Shown here piece after piece: positions 33,992 through 42,555 of a DNA stretch of 64,000 nt. Each line of letters starts with the position of its first letter. The stretch's first letter is position 1. Made by a program: the position numbers and the translations under genes. The stretch comes from CALGTL01 sp963579135 (GTDB lineage: Bacteria; Chloroflexota; Dehalococcoidia; Lucifugimonadales; Australimonadaceae), in assembly GCA_963579135.1 (NCBI GenBank), contig CAUZFB010000007.1, positions 14,709 to 78,708 of the forward strand, written 5' to 3'. The notes under the pieces are model-generated. The model did not search any database, was not told where the DNA came from, and saw only the letters and a program-made list of their open reading frames with translations.

Positions 33992-35188
33992 TTATTCCCG
34001 GGTCGGGACCTGGTGCTCCAACATCACTTCACGCCTGGTACGGGCGGACTCGAGCATTGCCAGGCAGACCTCCATGGTCGCCTTGGCCCATCGGCCGTCG
34101 TGGACGAGCGGGCGCCCCTCGGTGGCGGCGTAATAGACCTCGTCAATGACCGATCCACGGCCCTGCACTCCGCGCCATGGGTCGGGCTCGACGAGTTCGA
34201 AGCCCTCGGTCGTGTAGACCCCGACGCCGTTTGGGAGCATGCGTAGGTCAGCCCCGTCGCAAGTCACGACAAATGATCCTAGCTCTCCCTGCAGCAGCGA
34301 TGGTGCTCCCTGCGGGGCCTGCTCCTGGGCGACGGACCGCTCCCCGCCGTATCCGGTGCTAACGCGCATCATCACCTCGTCTTCAGTCGATTGGACCGCG
34401 CGCAAAGCACGCCTAGTCGCGCCATACCGCTTCGGTTCTTTCGAACCGCGCCCGTCGGAGAGCTCGGTCGAGTCGAAATGGTCGTAACCGCTATAGGTGA
34501 GTGTGGCCACCGTGCCATTCTCGAATTCGAGAAACGCCGTGTAGCTGCCTTCGGTGTGACGCGCGGAATCGAGGTCCCACGTTGCTGCACGGACGCTGCG
34601 AGCCATACCACCAGCTATGAACCTTGCAGCGTCTACCTGGTGAGGCACCTGGTTGTACATGATGCCGCCGCCGAGCTCCGTGATGAGCTCTTCGGGCCTG
34701 CGCGGCCGGTACAGAAAGTCCGTGTAAGACGTCGCGGTCATGAAGCCCACCTGCCCGACCTCACCGCTGACGACCAACTTGCGCATCTTCTGGACGATAG
34801 GATTGAAGCTGGCGGTGTGCCCAACCACCATGTGCACGCCGCCACGCTCGGCGGCGGCGATCATCGCGTCGCACTCGTCCAGCGTGAGCGCCATCGGCTT
34901 CTCCACGATCGCATGCTTACGGTACTCGGCGGCGAGCGACAGATGCTCGACGTGCATCCCATGGGGCGTCGCGATATATACCGCGTCCACGGCATCGCTC
35001 TTGAACAGGTCTGCCGCGTCGGTGAACGCCTCGCCACCGAAATCGGCCTGGAACCTATCCAGGTGTTGACGGTGCAGATCGGCCGCCGCCGTGACCTTGA
35101 TATCCGGATGTTTCGCCAGGGCGGCGAGCATTCCGCTACCTGCGCGGCCTAGCCCAATGACGCCGAATCGCAGCTCAGTCGCACCCAT
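33992..35188 (-). CDS. Gfo/Idh/MocA-family oxidoreductase
   Basis: 398 residues. Rossmann motif FGVIGLGRAGSGM at residues 7-19, EKPMAL (Lys catalytic) near residue 95, then the substrate-binding domain with GGGIMYNQVPHQVDAARF. It resembles the members at 5575 and 58188, sharing the RSVRAATWDLDSARHTEG-type region and PLVHDGRWAKATMEV near the C terminus, so the three belong to one subgroup. The ATG at 35188 has AGAGGA upstream. Substrate unknown. Confidence 0.88.
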   Translation of the reverse strand: MGATELRFGVIGLGRAGSGMLAALAKHPDIKVTAAADLHRQHLDRFQADFGGEAFTDAADLFKSDAVDAVYIATPHGMHVEHLSLAAEYRKHAIVEKPMALTLDECDAMIAAAERGGVHMVVGHTASFNPIVQKMRKLVVSGEVGQVGFMTATSYTDFLYRPRRPEELITELGGGIMYNQVPHQVDAARFIAGGMARSVRAATWDLDSARHTEGSYTAFLEFENGTVATLTYSGYDHFDSTELSDGRGSKEPKRYGATRRALRAVQSTEDEVMMRVSTGYGGERSVAQEQAPQGAPSLLQGELGSFVVTCDGADLRMLPNGVGVYTTEGFELVEPDPWRGVQGRGSVIDEVYYAATEGRPLVHDGRWAKATMEVCLAMLESARTRREVMLEHQVPTRE

Positions 35189-35320
35189 CAAATCCTCTTT
35201 TGCCTATGACACGGCTAGTTGGGTTGGGGGGCCGCGCGGAGCACGGCTGCCCGGATGATATTGAGAGGGCAACGAACGGGACCAGGCGACGGGCTGGAAC
35301 CGCCCGTTCGGGACGGAACA

Positions 35321-35944
35321 CTAGCTCGCGGCTACGCCCGCCTCGATCATTGCGATCGCCTGGTCGACGGTGCGGACACGCGCCATCATGGGGAAGACAC
35401 GCGTCATCCAGTAGTCCTGGCTGCCTTCAAGCCCATCGTCGCAGCAATCGCTGACGACGACGATGTTGAAATCGAGATCCCGGGCGGCAAACGCGGTACT
35501 CGCGATGCCGATGTGAGTGGAGCCGCCGCATAGCAGGATAGTGTCGATGCCTGCGGTCCGGAGGCTGAGCTCCAGGCTTGTCTGGAAGAACGCGCTCCAG
35601 CGGTGCTTCTTGACGACGTAGTCCCGGGGGCTCGGTTTGAGTGCGTCCAGTATCTGGATATGCCAGGAGTCGGCGACCATGGCGCGCTTCATGCCGATGT
35701 GCTCATGCTCGGGGTCTGTCCAAGGAACCATTGCGTAGTTGGAGTCCGAGTACAGCATCGCCGCGTCAGCGCCGTCCGGCCTGTGGTTGGCCATGGCAAA
35801 GGCTACGGCCATCCCGGCGGCATCAGCGGCGGCGCGCAGTTTCGCACAGTTCTGCACGACCAACTCATCGCTGGAGTGGTAAGCGTTCAGCATGTCGAAA
35901 AAAAGGACTGCCGTTTTCTCTGGTTGGATCGCCAAATAAGACAT
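35321..35944 (-). CDS. isochorismatase-like hydrolase with Gly at the Cys-nucleophile position
   Basis: 207 residues, Rossmann-like cysteine-hydrolase fold. D17 (LFFDML) and K113 (VVKKHRWSAF) are the usual acid and base, but where nicotinamidases and N-carbamoyl hydrolases have C-V-x-x-T-A the sequence is THIGIASTA, with Gly146 in place of Cys. True isochorismatases (EntB, PhzD) also lack the Cys here and hydrolyse a vinyl ether. The start is the ATG at 35944 with GAGGAG upstream. The 26-base repeat array at 35978-36133 lies upstream of the start. Confidence 0.85.
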   Translation of the reverse strand: MSYLAIQPEKTAVLFFDMLNAYHSSDELVVQNCAKLRAAADAAGMAVAFAMANHRPDGADAAMLYSDSNYAMVPWTDPEHEHIGMKRAMVADSWHIQILDALKPSPRDYVVKKHRWSAFFQTSLELSLRTAGIDTILLCGGSTHIGIASTAFAARDLDFNIVVVSDCCDDGLEGSQDYWMTRVFPMMARVRTVDQAIAMIEAGVAAS

Positions 35945-35977
35945 CTCCGGTCTCCTCACTCGTGGGCTTGCATGCAA

Positions 35978-36133
35978 GCGTTGCGCTCTCGTGGCAGGTT
36001 GTCGTGCCTGGTTCTTATATCAGATTCTGGTGCCTAGTTCTTGTGGCAAGTTCCCGTGTCTAGCTCTGGAGGCCGGCTCCGGTGTGGGGATCTTGCATTC
36101 GCTTCGCGTGTCAGATTCTGTCGTCAGATTCTT
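35978..36133. repeat. degenerate 26-bp tandem repeat, six units
   Basis: Units start at 35978, 36004, 36030, 36056, 36082 and 36108. The last five begin GTG, and four of the six share GTG(C/T)C. The best pairs (36004 with 36030, and 36004 with 36108) match at about 18 of 26 positions by eye. The unit is not a multiple of 3, so it is not coding. The array fills the gap between the isochorismatase-like gene and the LLM gene, and its last unit runs into the LLM stop codon. Confidence 0.65.
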
Positions 36134-37080
36134 GAAATAACTTCTTTACCGAAGTTCTTGATCTGAGTGAGCGTGTCCTCAACAGCCCAGACGCCAATGC
36201 GCCGGGCCCCGGCGTCACGCCAGCGGGCGATGCCTTCGCGCAGCTCACCGCCGTCACCGACGAGGTAGTGTCCCGCTGCGGGATCATAGGGCTCCCTCGT
36301 GATAGTCTCAATACGTGGGCCCATCTCACGGTGGGCACGCGGGCCATCTGAATCCACGTGAAAGAACATCGTGTTGACGGCGTTGGGGAAAGACTCGGCG
36401 TCCTTGCTGTACTTCGGCAGTTCGTCGTTCAAGCGGCCCAGGCCATCGGCGAAGCTCTCCGGCGTACCATGCCATGCTGACGCGATCCATCCGTCAGCCA
36501 GGCGCGCGACTCGGCGCACGCCCGCTGGCGCTCCCCACGACGATAAGTAGATCGGGGGCGAAGGTTGTTGTGCCGAGTGCGGGAGCACCGAGACGTCATC
36601 GAAGTTGTAGTAGGGGCCGTTGTGAGAGGCGTGCGCGTTCGTCAGCAGATTGCGCAGGGCGGGGACGGCGTCCTCCAGCATCTTGCGACGCTCCGCGAAT
36701 GGGATGCCGAGCGCGTCGAAGTCGCTCGCCGTCGAGCCCTCGCCCACGCCGACGATCAGGCGGCCTTCGCAGAGCACATCGATGGTGGCGAACGTCTGCG
36801 CTATGGCCACCGGATTGCGCAGCGGCAAGCCGACTACGCCTGTCGCAAGATCCATGTTGAGGGTCGCCGCGCGCTCCGCGACGGCGCCGAGGAGGATCAG
36901 GCAGTCCATCCACGGGTTGAACCACACGATGTGGTCGGTGACCCAGACGTGGGTGAAGCCGGAGCCGGCTGCCGTTTCCACGATCTCGACGAGCTGGCGC
37001 GCGGTCGCGGGCTTGCCATCGCTGCCGGGCAAAATGCGCACGGGAAGGTGGATACCGAATTCAGGAGCGATGTTGGCCAT
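36124..37080 (-). CDS. LLM-class F420-dependent oxidoreductase
   Basis: 318 residues, luciferase-like barrel: FGIHLPVRILPGS, THVWVTDHIVWFNPW, GRLIVGVGEGSTASDFDALG and ARLADGWIASAW. The GVGEGSTASDF loop fits the F420-dependent subgroup. The last residues overlap the 26-base repeat array. AGG precedes the ATG at 37080, weakly. It lies 42 bases downstream of the HpcH/HpaI aldolase gene on the same strand and may belong to that operon. Confidence 0.9.
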   Translation of the reverse strand: MANIAPEFGIHLPVRILPGSDGKPATARQLVEIVETAAGSGFTHVWVTDHIVWFNPWMDCLILLGAVAERAATLNMDLATGVVGLPLRNPVAIAQTFATIDVLCEGRLIVGVGEGSTASDFDALGIPFAERRKMLEDAVPALRNLLTNAHASHNGPYYNFDDVSVLPHSAQQPSPPIYLSSWGAPAGVRRVARLADGWIASAWHGTPESFADGLGRLNDELPKYSKDAESFPNAVNTMFFHVDSDGPRAHREMGPRIETITREPYDPAAGHYLVGDGGELREGIARWRDAGARRIGVWAVEDTLTQIKNFGKEVISRI

Positions 37081-37122
37081 GGTGACCTGCCTGTTGGGCT
37101 TGGCTTTACTGCGCTTGACGCG

Positions 37123-37899
37123 CTATTGGGAGTTCAGTGTCTTCTTTAGGGAAAGGAAGCCGCGAGCGCCTTCAATGATGAAGTCACGGGCAGATGCGGT
37201 CAGCATCTGAACGCCGAGCCCCATGAGGCGGTCGACCTGCGCTTCGAAGGTGTCGTTGAGCCACACGTAGCTGCTCACCCACTTGCCAGATTCGCGGGCA
37301 GAGCGAATGGCGTGGTCTGCCACCGCTTGGACTTCAGAGCGATCCGGCATCCCCATGGACTGCCAAAGGTCTTTGGGGCCGACCTGCATGATGTCAATGC
37401 CTGGTGCTGCGAGGAGCTCCAAGATGTTGTCGACCGCGTCCTTTTCCTCGACCTGGACGGTGATTAGTGTCTCGCGGTTGGAGAACTCGGCGTATTCCTC
37501 CTCGGTGACGCCAATGCCGAAGTCGCCCGAGCGAGCGACCGCAAAGAAGGAGCGATCGCCCAATGGGTAGAAGCGCGCGGCTGCGACGACATCCTCAACG
37601 TCATCCGGCGTATTCACGCGCGGCACATGGATACCCTGCGCGCCGGCATCCAGCGCTCGTAGAATCAGGTCAGGGTCGTTGGGCAGGCGGCATATGGTGG
37701 TCACGTTCGCCGCCTCGGCAGCACGCAGCGAGTGCAGCAGCGACAGCTCGTCAAACACCTCGTGCTCCATGTCGAAGACGACGTAGTCGATTCCGAGGAC
37801 ACCCAGGAGCTCAACAGTATCAGGAGAGTTGAAGCCAAGGGCGGCGCCCAAGGCAACGCCTCCGGACTCGAGCGTTTGCTTCAATTTGTTGGTTCGCAT
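37123..37899 (-). CDS. HpcH/HpaI aldolase family protein
   Basis: 258 residues, class II pyruvate aldolase barrel: VALGAALGFNSPDTVELLG, FDMEHEVFDE with the metal ligand Glu, ICRLPNDPDLILRALDAGAQGIHVPRVNT, VQVEEKDAVDN and QVGPKDL. Members cleave 4-hydroxy-2-oxo acids to pyruvate and an aldehyde, commonly the last step of aromatic catabolism. The start is the ATG at 37899 with GGAG upstream; the frame is open further upstream but overlaps the next gene. It lies 10 bases after the FAD-oxidase stop, in one operon. Confidence 0.9.
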   Translation of the reverse strand: MRTNKLKQTLESGGVALGAALGFNSPDTVELLGVLGIDYVVFDMEHEVFDELSLLHSLRAAEAANVTTICRLPNDPDLILRALDAGAQGIHVPRVNTPDDVEDVVAAARFYPLGDRSFFAVARSGDFGIGVTEEEYAEFSNRETLITVQVEEKDAVDNILELLAAPGIDIMQVGPKDLWQSMGMPDRSEVQAVADHAIRSARESGKWVSSYVWLNDTFEAQVDRLMGLGVQMLTASARDFIIEGARGFLSLKKTLNSQ

Positions 37900-37909
37900 G
37901 ATGGCTCCG

Positions 37910-39130
37910 CTACTCGTCCACGCCCTGACCAGCGTCGTGGAAATCGGGTGATGTAATATCGGCGAATCGCGCAGGGGCGAATGTCTCAGGGTTGAAGGTG
38001 AACGAGGGCGTTTCTCCGAACACCTGCGCGGCAATCATACGCGCAGTGATGGGTGCGAGGTGGATGCCCTTAGTGCTGTGGCCGGTGGCGAGCAACACGC
38101 CCTCAAGGCCGGGAACCGGCCCCACGATCGGGTTGCGGTCGACACTCAGGGGGCGTGAACCAGCCAACTGCTCAACCACCTCAGCGTCCGCGAGATCAGG
38201 CAACACGTCGAGAGCACGCTGAATCAACTCAAACTTGGCTTGCTCGGTGGGCTGGCGGTCGAAGTCGACACCACGGAACGCCTCGCGATCGTCGTAATCG
38301 CGGCCGCCGGTGCTACCAACGCTCCAAAGCCCGTCGAGTCTGCTGATCATATGGCCACGTACCGGCGAGCTGATGATGCATGGCAAGGGTTCGCCTGAGT
38401 AGCTGAGGAGCAGCCGTTCGCCCTTCATGGGGCTTACAGGGACGGGGAATTGAAGCCAGTCCGCGCAGGCGTCAGCCCAGGGGCCAGGCGCGAGCACGAC
38501 GGTGCCACAGGAGATCGTCTCGCTCCCGCAGACGACGCCGGTAATCCTTGCGTTTTCTCTCACGAGGGACGTGACGGTGCGGGTGAGTATCTGCGCGCCG
38601 TTGAGTTCGGCGCCGCGAGCCAACGCGAGGTTCAGGCGATAGCTGTCCAACTGCGCAGACTCTGGCTCGTAGGCGGCCCCGCGGACGGCCTCGGTGAGCC
38701 TGGGTTCGATACGGCGAACGTCCTCACCCGAGATCCAATCAGCAGAAACGAGCTTACGTTGCCACTCGAGGGACGCACGAATCATGTCCTCCTCGTCTTC
38801 ATCGAGCGCGAGGCGCAACGCTGGTGGACGTTGGTAGAGCACATCCATTCCGGTCAGCTCTTGGAGCTGCGGGACGAGGTCGATGAAATCCCCGTACGCC
38901 TCACGGCCCATGGCGAAGGAGTCGCCGGGCGTGAATTCAGTACCGAGGATGCTCAGTAGGCCGGTCGCATGAGCGGATGAGCCACTGCCTATGGCGTCCT
39001 TCTCAAGCACGACGACACTCGCCCCTCGACGGGCAAGCTCATAGGCGATGGCGGCTCCGACGGCGCCCGCACCAACCACGACGACGTCCGCGGTGTTCGT
39101 GAATCCCGGCCGTTCTGGGCGGTTTGGCAA
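37910..39130 (-). CDS. FAD-dependent oxidoreductase, DAO (glycine/D-amino acid oxidase) family
   Basis: 406 residues. FAD motif VVVGAGAVGAAIAYELARRG near residue 16, with ERLLLSYSGEP and the C-terminal GVLLATGHSTKGIHLAP that closes the FAD site. Family members oxidise amines or N-methyl amino acids. It has a TTG start at 39130, 3 bases after the stop of the upstream diiron-protein gene and without a separate strong ribosome site, suggesting translational coupling. The operon order is diiron oxygenase, FAD oxidase, HpcH/HpaI aldolase. Confidence 0.87.
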   Translation of the reverse strand: MPNRPERPGFTNTADVVVVGAGAVGAAIAYELARRGASVVVLEKDAIGSGSSAHATGLLSILGTEFTPGDSFAMGREAYGDFIDLVPQLQELTGMDVLYQRPPALRLALDEDEEDMIRASLEWQRKLVSADWISGEDVRRIEPRLTEAVRGAAYEPESAQLDSYRLNLALARGAELNGAQILTRTVTSLVRENARITGVVCGSETISCGTVVLAPGPWADACADWLQFPVPVSPMKGERLLLSYSGEPLPCIISSPVRGHMISRLDGLWSVGSTGGRDYDDREAFRGVDFDRQPTEQAKFELIQRALDVLPDLADAEVVEQLAGSRPLSVDRNPIVGPVPGLEGVLLATGHSTKGIHLAPITARMIAAQVFGETPSFTFNPETFAPARFADITSPDFHDAGQGVDE

Positions 39131-39133
39131 CCT

Positions 39134-39886
39134 TTACGCTCGAACGCCAGCGGTCTCGCGCCAGTCGGCGTACAGAGGGTCGCCGTCCACGAAGGCTCGC
39201 TGAATGCCGTCGTACACCAACCAGAAGGTATCGAGAGTGACCCTGAGTGACTTGCGCACGGCGGCCTGCTCAAGGTCGCTCACGGCGTAATTCTCGATAG
39301 CGTAGGGACCAACGAGCATGTGCTCTTCATCGACGGCCATATGAATCGTCCAGTACAGGATTTCATCGGAGTCCCGGTCGAAGCCATAGTGGTCGACGAG
39401 GCCGTTGACGACCTTCTGCATCCGCCCACTTGCGGTACCTTCTAGGGCCATGCCCTGGCATGCATAGAGCTCCAGCCATGAGCGCTGGCCGATGAGCAGC
39501 TCGCGCCAGGTGAGGAGGCCCTGGGTTTCAGGCAACGGCGGAGTCGCATCGAGCTCGGCTTGGGGAATACCGCACGCCTCACCGAATCGAATGTAGAGGT
39601 CGCGATGGCCAGCAGTATCGGTCTGGCCGCCGACCGCCTCTTCCATGAGATTCTCCATCCACATGCGTTCGAGCTCAGAATCCTCCGGTGAACGCGCGAA
39701 CATGGCAGCGATTGGCTTGGGGAATGGCTTGGGGAAAAGCAGGTAGAACTGCTTGATGAAGCCCCGAAGCTGCTCCTTGGTGAGCTTGCCCTGTTCGATC
39801 ATGTCGAAGACCGGGTGGTCCTTGCTGTGCTTAGCCGCGACCATCGCTTGCATCTCCGCGAGGAATTCCTTGGTGCTGACCGCCAT
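39134..39886 (-). CDS. heme-oxygenase-like diiron oxygenase (HDO / TenA-PqqC superfamily)
   Basis: 250 residues, all-helical. The putative metal ligands are E82 or E83 and H94 (LMEEAVGG, TAGHRDLY), E149 (MALEGTASG) and the H-x3-D-x2-H motif H182, D186, H189 (IHMAVDEEHM), the pattern of CADD/UndA/SznF-type dioxygen-activating diiron proteins. Known HDOs desaturate, decarboxylate or N-oxygenate small molecules. A good AAGGAGA precedes the ATG. It is the first gene of a coupled operon with a DAO oxidase and an aldolase, and I cannot name the pathway. Confidence 0.82.
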   Translation of the reverse strand: MAVSTKEFLAEMQAMVAAKHSKDHPVFDMIEQGKLTKEQLRGFIKQFYLLFPKPFPKPIAAMFARSPEDSELERMWMENLMEEAVGGQTDTAGHRDLYIRFGEACGIPQAELDATPPLPETQGLLTWRELLIGQRSWLELYACQGMALEGTASGRMQKVVNGLVDHYGFDRDSDEILYWTIHMAVDEEHMLVGPYAIENYAVSDLEQAAVRKSLRVTLDTFWLVYDGIQRAFVDGDPLYADWRETAGVRA

Positions 39887-40053
39887 CGCTGTCTCCTTGC
39901 CTGCGGCTCCTACCTATAACGGTACGAGCCTTTCATTGGGGAAGCGTAGTGGACGGCCAAGTGGTATGCAACCGCTTGTTGCCGGGGCCGCACGAGCCCC
40001 ATACCATGCCAGGGCTGACGCCAGAGCCGGTGTTACAACAGGAGGCCTGTAGC

Positions 40054-40995
40054 GTGACAGAGTTCGGAGTTTCGCTCCCCAATATAGGCATGCGCGACCC
40101 GCAGGCGGTGCGGCTTGTCGCTGAGCAAGCCGAGGCCGCAGGGCTCGATTCAGTATGGGCCGCTGATCACGTCGTATTGCCAACGGAATCGACGTCGCCG
40201 TATCCCTACCACGTTGATGGGGAGTTCCTGATTCCTCCTGGCATGCCATTCATGGACCAATTTACGTGCCTCGCTTACGTCGCGGGCATCACGTCGAAGG
40301 TCAAGTTGGGCACCGCCATTAACCTACTGCCGCTCCGCCACCCGCTGGCCGTCGCTAAGACCGTCGCGACGTTGGATGTGCTGTCTAGCGGCCGCGCGAT
40401 CCTGGGCGTCGCGGCTGGTTGGCTCGCCGAGGAATTCGACGCTCTCGGTCTGGAGTTCAAGAACCGAGGCAGGATGCTGGACGAGGGCATCGAGGTGCTG
40501 CGGGAGATATGGACGAAGCCCAATGCTTCGTTCGATGGCGAGTTCTATAAGTTCCGGGACGTAGCTGCCTACCCGCAGCCCGCACAGCAGCCCTACCCGC
40601 CCATCTGGGTTGGCGGGCACACGAAGCCGGTGATGCGCCGCGCCGCACGGGTTGGCGACGTGTGGCTTCCGCCCTTGTTCGGAACGACGCCAGCATCGCT
40701 TGCGGCATCGTTCGAGGGCGTGCGAGACATGGCTGAGCAGGCGGGGCGCCAACGCGAGGCGGTGAATCTGGCCTTGCGCGTGCTGGTCGATCTGCGCGAG
40801 GAGCCGGACGCCACTGGGCCAGCGACACGTGGCACGGTGCTCGGGCCAGCGACCCAGGTTGCCGAGGTACTAGCGAGCTACATAGACATCGGCGTCAGCC
40901 ATTTCGTGCTGCTGCCTCAGGCACGCACGCTAGGCGATGTTCAGCGGACGGTGCAGATCTTGGCAGAGGACGTGATTCCGCAGGTGAGAGGATAG
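40054..40995 (+). CDS. LLM-class F420-dependent oxidoreductase (TIGR03619-like)
   Basis: 313 residues beginning FGVSLPNIGMRDPQAV, with DSVWAADHVVLPTE, GRAILGVAAGWLAEEFDALG, PPIWVGGHTKPVMRRAARVGD. These are marks of the actinobacterial-type F420-dependent LLM subgroup. The start is the GTG at 40054, with AGGAGG 10 bases upstream; the frame is open to 39949 but the extra segment overlaps that ribosome site. The next gene begins 2 bases after its stop, so they are co-transcribed. Confidence 0.88.
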   Translation: MTEFGVSLPNIGMRDPQAVRLVAEQAEAAGLDSVWAADHVVLPTESTSPYPYHVDGEFLIPPGMPFMDQFTCLAYVAGITSKVKLGTAINLLPLRHPLAVAKTVATLDVLSSGRAILGVAAGWLAEEFDALGLEFKNRGRMLDEGIEVLREIWTKPNASFDGEFYKFRDVAAYPQPAQQPYPPIWVGGHTKPVMRRAARVGDVWLPPLFGTTPASLAASFEGVRDMAEQAGRQREAVNLALRVLVDLREEPDATGPATRGTVLGPATQVAEVLASYIDIGVSHFVLLPQARTLGDVQRTVQILAEDVIPQVRG

Positions 40996-40997
40996 CT

Positions 40998-41840
40998 TTG
41001 GGCTCGCAGTACGAAACAGGTGCGATTGAAGTCGCGAGCGGTGTGTACGCGTTCGTCCAAGCGGGCGGCTCCACCGACGCCGGATTCATCGTCGACCGCG
41101 ATGGTGTAGTCGTCATCGATACACTGATGACAGCCTCGCTGGCGAGCCACCTGATGGCAGAGGTGCGCAGGGTGACGGACTCGCCCGTGCGTCACATCAT
41201 CAACACGCACTGGCACGGCGACCATGTCTTCGGAAACGCGGTGCTCCCGCGCGTGCCGATCATCGCTCACGACACGTGCAGGGAAGACCTGCTTGCCGAG
41301 TGGGACGGCCATCGGGAGTTCTTGCGCGATCTATACCCCGCACTGTGGCCGGAGATGGAGCCACTGGAGGCCACTCCGCCTGACGTTACCTTTGAGACGA
41401 AAGCGACCCTCCACCTGGCGAGCACGTCAGTAGAGCTGCTGTTTCTGGGGCGCGCGCACACGCGAGGCGACGTGGTGGCGTACCTGCCCGATGTGGGGGT
41501 TGCGTTCGCGGGTGATTTGGCGTTCCACAAATACATACCAAACGCGCGCGATGGGTTTCCGGCTGACTGGATCACGGCGGCGGCGAGGCTGGAAGAGCTG
41601 AGCGCAGATGTCATCGTGCCAGGCCACGGGCCTGTGGGCTCCAACGCGGAACTACACGAGATGCAGGAATGCCTGGAACTAGTCGTCGGCCAGGTGCGGC
41701 AGTCGTACGAGACGGGACTAAGCGAAGAGCAGGCACGCGCCGCACTGCGGTTGGGGCCGTTCGCCGAGTGGGGACGGCAGGAGGACCGGCTGCCTGGGGT
41801 CGTGCGACGAGCCTACATGGAGCTACGCGGCGAGTTGTAG
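40998..41840 (+). CDS. metallo-beta-lactamase-fold hydrolase
   Basis: 280 residues. The metal motif THWHGDH is complete, with the further ligands in GRAHTRGD, AGDLAF and the C-terminal PGHGPVG. The family includes lactonases, glyoxalases and the quinoprotein-relay hydrolases. TTG start at 40998, GAGAGG upstream, 2 bases after the LLM stop. It ends 5 bases before the convergent cupin gene. Lactone or thioester hydrolysis is plausible. Confidence 0.88.
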   Translation: MGSQYETGAIEVASGVYAFVQAGGSTDAGFIVDRDGVVVIDTLMTASLASHLMAEVRRVTDSPVRHIINTHWHGDHVFGNAVLPRVPIIAHDTCREDLLAEWDGHREFLRDLYPALWPEMEPLEATPPDVTFETKATLHLASTSVELLFLGRAHTRGDVVAYLPDVGVAFAGDLAFHKYIPNARDGFPADWITAAARLEELSADVIVPGHGPVGSNAELHEMQECLELVVGQVRQSYETGLSEEQARAALRLGPFAEWGRQEDRLPGVVRRAYMELRGEL

Positions 41841-41845
41841 GGGAC

Positions 41846-42415
41846 CTAGCGGTTCAGCTCGATGGGCGCAGAGCAGTCGCCGGTGGCCTCGTCGATGTGA
41901 TTGAGGCGCTGGCCCCTGCCCTTCATGAGGACGATCTCCAACGCACCACGCTCCTCGGCTGCTTGCCGATGGACGTTGAACGGCTCGTTGTACAGGTAGC
42001 CGAACTCGCCTTCCATGATGTGGTGGTCCTGGACGACCTCAAGGTCGGCATGCGTTGAATCTGTGCCGTCGTCAGCTCTGCGCCATGACATGTAGCGCTC
42101 GCTGCCCTTGATGATGCCGATGACGACCCAGCCCTCGTGGGAGTGGACCGCCGTGGCGGTGTTTGGGGCGTACTCCGCCAGCAACAGCCTAAAACGCTGG
42201 TCAGGGTCATCGAGGAGCTTTCGACCCGGCAGGCCAGAGCTTATCGCGGCAGGCTCGCCGATCGTCCAGAGGGATTTCGTGTCGTTCTCTGCGATGAAGC
42301 GCTGAACAAGGTGCCCCATGTTAAGGACCGCCTCCATGCTGTCGCCCCAGACGTCCAATGCCGCGCCGACGTCGTCGCCAAACTCTTCCAGGGTGTACAG
42401 GCCGCTGAACGCCAT
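41846..42415 (-). CDS. cupin protein, cysteine-dioxygenase-like
   Basis: 189 residues, a single cupin with ATAVHSHEGWVVIGIIKGSERY, where HSH supplies two metal His, and a later FNVHRQ as third ligand. This resembles thiol dioxygenases (cysteine/3-mercaptopropionate dioxygenase). GAGGAG is about 13 bases before the ATG at 42415. Between an MBL-fold and an amidohydrolase gene. The substrate is not predictable. Confidence 0.72.
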   Translation of the reverse strand: MAFSGLYTLEEFGDDVGAALDVWGDSMEAVLNMGHLVQRFIAENDTKSLWTIGEPAAISSGLPGRKLLDDPDQRFRLLLAEYAPNTATAVHSHEGWVVIGIIKGSERYMSWRRADDGTDSTHADLEVVQDHHIMEGEFGYLYNEPFNVHRQAAEERGALEIVLMKGRGQRLNHIDEATGDCSAPIELNR

Positions 42416-42507
42416 ATCGCTACATTACTCCTCAAGGATGTTGCCGTACTTGCTCTCTGGGGGATCATGTTACGAGCACTCCAAGGGTCATTCAACACAG
42501 CGTCAGC

Positions 42508-42513
42508 TATACT
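42508..42513 (+). promoter_or_regulatory. possible -10 element of the amidohydrolase gene
   Basis: TATACT 42 bases before the ATG at 42556. There is no convincing -35 at the right spacing, so it is offered only as a candidate. Confidence 0.35.
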
Positions 42514-42555
42514 CGCCAGCGCTACTCCACACGCGAACTAGGAGCAAGGAACGCA

